Below the pieces are notes generated by a model. That model saw only the letters and a program-made list of their open reading frames with translations. It was not told where the DNA came from and searched no databases. 28,291 nt of DNA. Origin: Pelargonium cotyledonis. Its lineage: Eukaryota; Streptophyta; Magnoliopsida; Geraniales; Geraniaceae. The stretch spans positions 1 to 28,291 of the forward strand of contig JAYMTA010000466.1 in the NCBI GenBank assembly GCA_036897625.1, written 5' to 3'. Both the position numbers and the translations under genes were made by a program. Of this stretch, positions 23,790 through 28,291 are shown one piece after another (position 1 is the stretch's first letter; each line of letters begins with the position of its first letter).

Positions 23790-24075
23790 CTATTAGTATT
23801 AGTTCTAATAAATAGTGTGGAAATTGATTTGCCTACGATGATGCTTCTTCTTCTCTTCCCTTGCGCTGTGACTGCGACCAAGTGACAATGGCGTCTGATT
23901 GCAGGGGTCACTGTCTGTAACTGATGGCCACCTGTTTTTTTTTTTTTTCTTTCTTTATTTACCCATAAGTTATGTCTAAGAGAGGTTTAATTGAAAAACA
24001 AGTTTGGCACCTAAAGATAGTGGTGCAGTCGGTTACACAATACGCGCGATTGATAAGAGTGTTTGTGTTTAATCA
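23790..24075. other. SPY upstream region; no gene seen
   Basis: This is AT-rich sequence with a poly(T) run at about 23936-23949 and no coding character. It forms the upstream flank of SPY and ends at a probable retroposon. Confidence 0.5.
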
Positions 24076-24957
24076 TCGTTTTTTATCGGAAATAAATATA
24101 TTATTCCAACATGAAACGGTACAGTAAGATGATGAGGATTACAAGTAGAAAACAAGTAAAACAAAACTAAACTAAATATCCAAACTATAATCCTGGACTA
24201 AGAACTGAAAGGAAAGTAAACTAAATACTCAAAGACCCTTAATGCCCAAATATCCCGAGAAGGAGCTCATCTTTTGAGATGGGGCCTCGACAAAAGCCTA
24301 TCCCCAGCAGGACCTCAGAGACAAAGTCGGACCATTCATCATGCTAGATCGACGTCGTATAATGATCTGAACCCTACGACGTCAATCACCTCTCCACTCT
24401 TAGCCTCTCGGCCCCGGCATTGTTGTCGAAGCCGATTCCTCCTCAATCCAGCCGCCAACACCGGCCCTTACCACCACCGACTCTAAGCACCGCCCCCTCC
24501 TCCTTCTTTCCTCCTCTCTTGCCGGCAACCCTAGAACAGCCTCCCGCCTCCGCCCACCCTTACTATTCTGACCCACCTCACTAGGGCCTCCGACTGATCC
24601 CGGTGACCCCATCACCACTTCCGTCCACGCCGCCCGCGCCGCCACAAAAATAAATAATAAAAAAAAAAAAACTAAACACCAACTACTCAAAACCCTAAAA
24701 GAAGGGAAAACTCACAAGAGAGTCAGACCACTTGTTTACTCTCTGTAGAACATTGTCACCGAAATCCTCCAGCCGGATCTGCTCCGTTCGACACCACTGT
24801 CCAGACCCACGTCGCTGACCTGATTCGCTCAGATCCGATCACAACAGCCCACATTGCCTAGCCGCCTACGTACCACTATCGGGATTTGACTCCGCAGCAT
24901 TCGTCCATCGCCTAGATCCACCTCCAACCTGACTCAGAACGCCGGCGAGTCCATTCG
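24076..24957 (-). mobile_element. Probable truncated non-LTR retroposon, minus orientation
   Basis: Read on the minus strand, the segment begins with GC-rich sequence (24957 downward), then changes to an AT-rich tail that ends GGAATAATATATTTATTTCC and GATAAAAAAC at about 24076-24110. That end resembles the 3' UTR and A-rich tail of plant LINEs. The 7-base sequence TTAATCA is present just outside both ends (24069-24075 and 24958-24964), a possible target-site duplication. No reverse transcriptase motif is visible, so it is at best a deleted or non-autonomous copy. The 96-codon minus-strand frame within it (24400-24690) is low-complexity and not called as a gene. Confidence 0.45.
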
Positions 24958-26890
24958 TTAATCAAAATTGATATGTAAATAAATGCGGAAGTTAAAGTTT
25001 TTGATATGATGTCTTAATTCCCCCCACAAAAATGTTTAATATGCCATAGGAAGAGAGATTAACTTTAATTGTGACTTAATCGCGAGTTTATGAGACCGCT
25101 CAAGTAGCTCGTTGTTTAGATCGAAAACCAAAAAACAAGTTTGGCATAGCAAAAGGGCAAACGTGTGAATTTGTGAAGGAAATATAACAAATTCGTTATT
25201 ATAATTAAAATAAAGATAAACATAAGTTAGTATTATTAAATGTTATTTTTATCTAATAATTTATTTATTGGTAAACATAACTGATTTCGCCTTGTAAACA
25301 AAATTTTATAATCCAAGGATTTGATTATCACAATATAGTTGAATTAAGCCCATCAATTAAACAATTTTGTTTCAATTTAATTTCAGTCGTAAGTTTTGTT
25401 AAACTGATATAATCGCATGTTGTTATCCAATCAATGAATTTTTTTGAGAAATGAATTAAAAATAAATTGTCACATGAATTTACGGATATTGATAACACAA
25501 ATTTTGAAATAAAATAACATTATTGAAAAACAAATTTAAAATAATGTGAATAATCTGTGAACCATAATAGAACCAAAAAAAAAAAAGTCCAACTATATTT
25601 TAAACTTTCCATCTTATACGGTATATAAATTTTGTCATAAAAAACATGATTTTTTATTATTTATGTTTTACAAAATATGAATAAATAAATAAACAAAAAT
25701 TGCAAATCAAAGCCCACACATAAACAAAAATTCGGCAATCCAGTACTTGACCCAAACATTCTCATCCACCACAGCTAAAGGTTAAAGGCCTTGGCCCATA
25801 CTATATTCAGATATAGCCCAATATCATAACTGTGTCAGAAGTTAATGTAATGGGCTTGAGCCCAGTAGTGTCTTTAATTAGGATTCAGTGGTTTGAGACC
25901 TGAAATTATGTACTGAGCCCATAACTACAATTTTTGGTTGATATCACCGATAATATTTATAGGTAAAAAATTCAATTTGGTCCGGAACTTATGATTAGAG
26001 GCGAAAGTCCAAAGAGAGTTAGAGGATAGGTTATTGAATTTTCGTGTTTCAACTTACTTTGGTTATTGATCTTTTTTAACCCAAAATTGATTGTAAACTT
26101 TTAAATATTAACTCAATTTGGCACTTGAACTTTTGATATAAGTTTTAAGGAAAATTACTAGTTTGGATCAATATATGACCATTTTAGGTCAAGGTAGACA
26201 CCAAATTGAATAAAAACATATAAAAATTTGGGAATTATTTTGGGTTTTAAAAAATTTAAAGACCAAATTAAGTCTTTTACCGTTTCTTTGTTTTCCTCAC
26301 CTCTCTACATCTGAATCTTCCCGGTTGCAAACTACCACATTGTAAATGTTCAAACCCATCATAATATATGGAACCATAATTAGAATTAACAATTTGAGTC
26401 TAAACCTGTAGACACCGGACATCCAACCCAACCAACTTATGAGACGTCCAACTTCACAATTCATCACGTTTTGTATTTTAACAACAAAACCTAAACAAAC
26501 TGAAATACTTTCTTGGTCGTGCAGGTTGGGTCTAACAACACAAAACCAACCCGAAACCCGAACAAACCAACATAGTACTTTCATATCGGGGTTGTGTTCA
26601 ACATCCGAAATTGACCCAAAACCCGATTTAGCGGCTCTATCCCACAATTAGAACTAATAATTGACTTGCACATGTAATCTACTATTACTAGTTTTGGAAG
26701 GAGCTAGTAAATAAAGCATGGAGTACAAGGTACAATATTGTAGTTGGGTTAGTAATGACTCGTGGAGGTTGACTATCAGCTAACCATCCTGTCCCTCGTG
26801 AATTTCACTTACCTCTACACACCCTTCGATATCATTTCTTGTGTACCTACCACCTGCTTATCCATCTTCCTCAAGCCCCACTACTTTTTA
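24958..26890. other. Long AT-rich gene-free interval
   Basis: The first kilobase is very AT-rich, with no coding frames and no structured repeats. Short GGCCCA and TGGGCTT motifs occur at about 25792-25862 but cannot be tied to a promoter. An inverted-repeat element is at 25962-26281. The overlapping frames at 26297-26651 lie in sequence with repeated AACCCGA-type words and look like shadows of a repeat. Confidence 0.5.
25962..26281. mobile_element. Degenerate short inverted-repeat element
   Basis: The left end GGTAAAAAATTCAATTTGGTC and the right end, reverse-complemented GGTAAAAGACTTAATTTGGTC, match with few differences over 21 bases. The interior repeats words such as CAATTTGG and GAACTT and has no coding frame. 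No target-site duplication is evident, so the exact borders and superfamily are open. Confidence 0.5.
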
Positions 26891-26893
26891 CAA

Positions 26894-26901
26894 TATTTAA
26901 A
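26894..26901 (+). promoter_or_regulatory. Probable TATA box of the WD40 gene
   Basis: TATTTAAA lies about 75 bases upstream of a strong splice donor and is followed by a pyrimidine-rich stretch (CTTTTTCTCGCTGCACTCC) typical of plant transcript starts. The link to the WD40 gene 1.2 kb downstream depends on the proposed leader intron. Confidence 0.45.
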
Positions 26902-26919
26902 CCTACACTCCACTTTTTC

Positions 26920-28161
26920 TCGCTGCACTCCTTCTCGTCAACACTCTTTTTTTCTTTGCTACTCTCTCTCTCAGGTATGGACTATCTTTTTACTACCAAC
27001 AATCATCTTTGTTACTTTCTCACTCAACCATTTCACCATGTCATTACTTTCTTATGATTTTTTTTGTTTCAACCAGCTTTGTTGTGTAAAGTTCAAAAAC
27101 ATTGCATGCATATATGTATAATATAGTTTTAAGGAGCGATTGTGTTTAGGTTTTTCATTTTGGTTGGAATTCATCGTCTAGATTGAATCGTGACGGAGTA
27201 TATATAGTAACAATAATCAAGACATGTCTCAAGTTCGAGTCTCTTTGTCGACGGTGTGAGGTGAGATTTAAGGTAACGCTTCATTTAGGAAATGAAAAAT
27301 ATTGTTATTTCGAGTATGATGTTTGTTGCTGATAAAAATAATAAATATATACACACACGTATTCAAGTAACTAATTTTTCTTTTTAAATTATCACAACTC
27401 CAATGCTCTAAGGTACCGTTTGGATTAGCATTTTTGGTTTGAGAATGAGAATGAAGAATGAGAATGAGAATGAGATTTCCAGGTTATGTGTTGCCTTTCA
27501 ATATATATATTTATGTTAAATATTCCATATGTTTTCATATTTGCTTCTATTATTTATATTAACAAAATTATATGTTTGCCCTCATAAATTTTTTGGTTTG
27601 TCTCAACAATTGGACAATTGTTTTATTCTTATTTGTTACAACAAAAATAAATTTCAAAATCGGCCCGCCCCCCCCCAAAGATTAAATTAATTTTATTCAC
27701 ATTTATAAATATCTTATAATTTTCATATAATTTATAATTTGCATTCATGGTATATTAGATCATATGCATTGAAGATATCCAACTTCTCATGTCTTTGTAC
27801 AAGGTCCTTATATTTTTCAGAAGTAACAAAATTACAATTTGGTCTATACTCTATACGGAGGTCATGTTTCAAAAATGGAACATATTAATGTATATTTTGA
27901 TATTCGAATTGGATCTCATGTTTTAAAACTCATCAGATATGTTCTTAATTTATTTTATCTCGAACAAACTTATTATACCGTGGCATTTTAGCTGTGCACA
28001 TTGTGGTTAGAGATTTATTCAAAGAATATATTTATTTGTAAAAATAAAATTACCATGATAGAAATAATCATATTTCAAATATAATTTATCTTCCTTGTCA
28101 ATGTCATTTCCATGCAGATCGATAAGGGTCGTTCTTGACCCTAACCCTAGTTAAGCTAGCC
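26920..28161 (+). other. Probable 5' UTR exon and long leader intron of the WD40 gene
   Basis: A pyrimidine-rich exon of about 55 bases would end at 26974 (CTCTCAG, then donor GTATGG). An acceptor CCATGCAG ends at 28117, so the intron would be about 1.14 kb and the second exon would carry 44 leader bases before the ATG. Frames at 26762-27121 cross this region without coding character. A telo-box-like ACCCTAACCCTAG is at about 28138-28150. The splicing is inferred from consensus only. Confidence 0.4.
27412..27475. repeat. GGTACCGTTTGG motif followed by a GAATGA tandem repeat
   Basis: GGTACCGTTTGG at 27412-27423 resembles the terminus of a common class of plant hAT-like elements. It is followed at 27441-27475 by five or six copies of a GAATGA-type hexamer. 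No opposite inverted terminus was found nearby, so a complete element is not called. Confidence 0.4.
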
Positions 28162-28291
28162 ATGCAAAGTCCAGGTGGGAAAAAACCCGGCGTCCACACC
28201 TACACCGCTCCATGGCCAATCTACTCCTTAGCTTGGTCGGTCCGTCCCGACAAGAAGTCGCGCCTCGCCGTCGGCAGCTTCCTAGAGGACT
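28162..28291 (+). CDS. TTG1/LWD1-family WD40 repeat protein, N terminus (partial)
   Basis: The frame opens at ATG 28162 and runs off the right edge after 43 complete codons. The protein begins MQSPGGKKPGVHTYTAPWPI and continues YSLAWSVRPDKKSRLAVGSF before LED. This matches the N terminus of the plant TTG1/AN11/LWD WD40 group: (Y/H)TYxAPWxIYxxxWSVRxDKK is LWD1-like, and RxAVGSFLED is TTG1-like. These proteins are seven-bladed propellers that scaffold MYB-bHLH complexes (TTG1) or co-activate clock genes with TCP factors (LWD1/2). The coding part is much GC-richer than the flank. Which subfamily it belongs to needs the rest of the gene. Confidence 0.8.
   Translation, partial: MQSPGGKKPGVHTYTAPWPIYSLAWSVRPDKKSRLAVGSFLED

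Noticed and set aside
24400..24690. 96-codon minus-strand frame rich in Gly, Arg and Glu
   Set aside because: Low-complexity frame inside the probable retroposon, with no domain and no splice partners.
26297..26651. Overlapping frames of 116 (minus) and 70 (plus) codons
   Set aside because: Both read through repeat-like AACCCGA words; neither shows coding character and there is no plausible promoter.
27225..27260. GTTCGAGTC-like word that could be a tRNA or SINE B box
   Set aside because: No A box at the right distance and no cloverleaf can be drawn.
1..28291. CRISPR arrays, rRNA, bacterial operons or viral genes
   Set aside because: None seen; the sequence is plant nuclear DNA with spliced genes.

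Overview
The window is AT-rich nuclear DNA of a flowering plant, most likely a eudicot. The evidence is spliceosomal GT-AG introns of about 80-1260 bp, plant-only gene families (SPINDLY, Casparian strip membrane protein, plant-type DCP1), telo-boxes in 5' leaders, and Stowaway-type and other short inverted-repeat transposons. All gene models were spliced by hand; every exon set given here keeps an open frame from ATG to stop.

Layout from left to right: (1) positions 2-265, plus strand, the 3' end of an unrecognised gene whose protein ends in a membrane segment; (2) 1724-3623, minus, a 149-residue single-RRM protein with an organelle-targeting-like N terminus; (3) 4836-9784, minus, the decapping co-activator DCP1 (363 residues, 8 exons), with a Stowaway-type MITE beside the last splice donor; (4) 11081-11921, minus, a Casparian strip membrane protein (188 residues, 3 exons); (5) 12776-23088, minus, SPINDLY (922 residues, 17 coding exons plus a probable non-coding first exon), occupying over a third of the window, with a hairpin MITE and a poly(A)-tailed retroposon fragment in its introns; (6) 23800-26890, a gene-free interval with a probable truncated retroposon and a degenerate inverted-repeat element; (7) 26920-28291, plus, a probable 5' UTR exon, a long leader intron and the first 43 complete codons of a TTG1/LWD1-type WD40 protein, cut by the window end.

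The genes do not form a functional unit: they act in RNA binding in an organelle, cytoplasmic mRNA decay, root endodermal barrier formation, nucleocytoplasmic O-fucosylation (gibberellin and clock signalling) and probably transcription/clock regulation. The window is an ordinary genic region of a plant chromosome. I found no convincing undescribed system. The points most worth checking are small: a four-codon uORF whose stop touches the SPINDLY start codon, a NAGNAG splice acceptor inside the SPINDLY TPR array, MITE insertions near splice sites, a tandem duplication through a stop codon, and a WD40 N terminus mixing TTG1-like and LWD1-like signatures.
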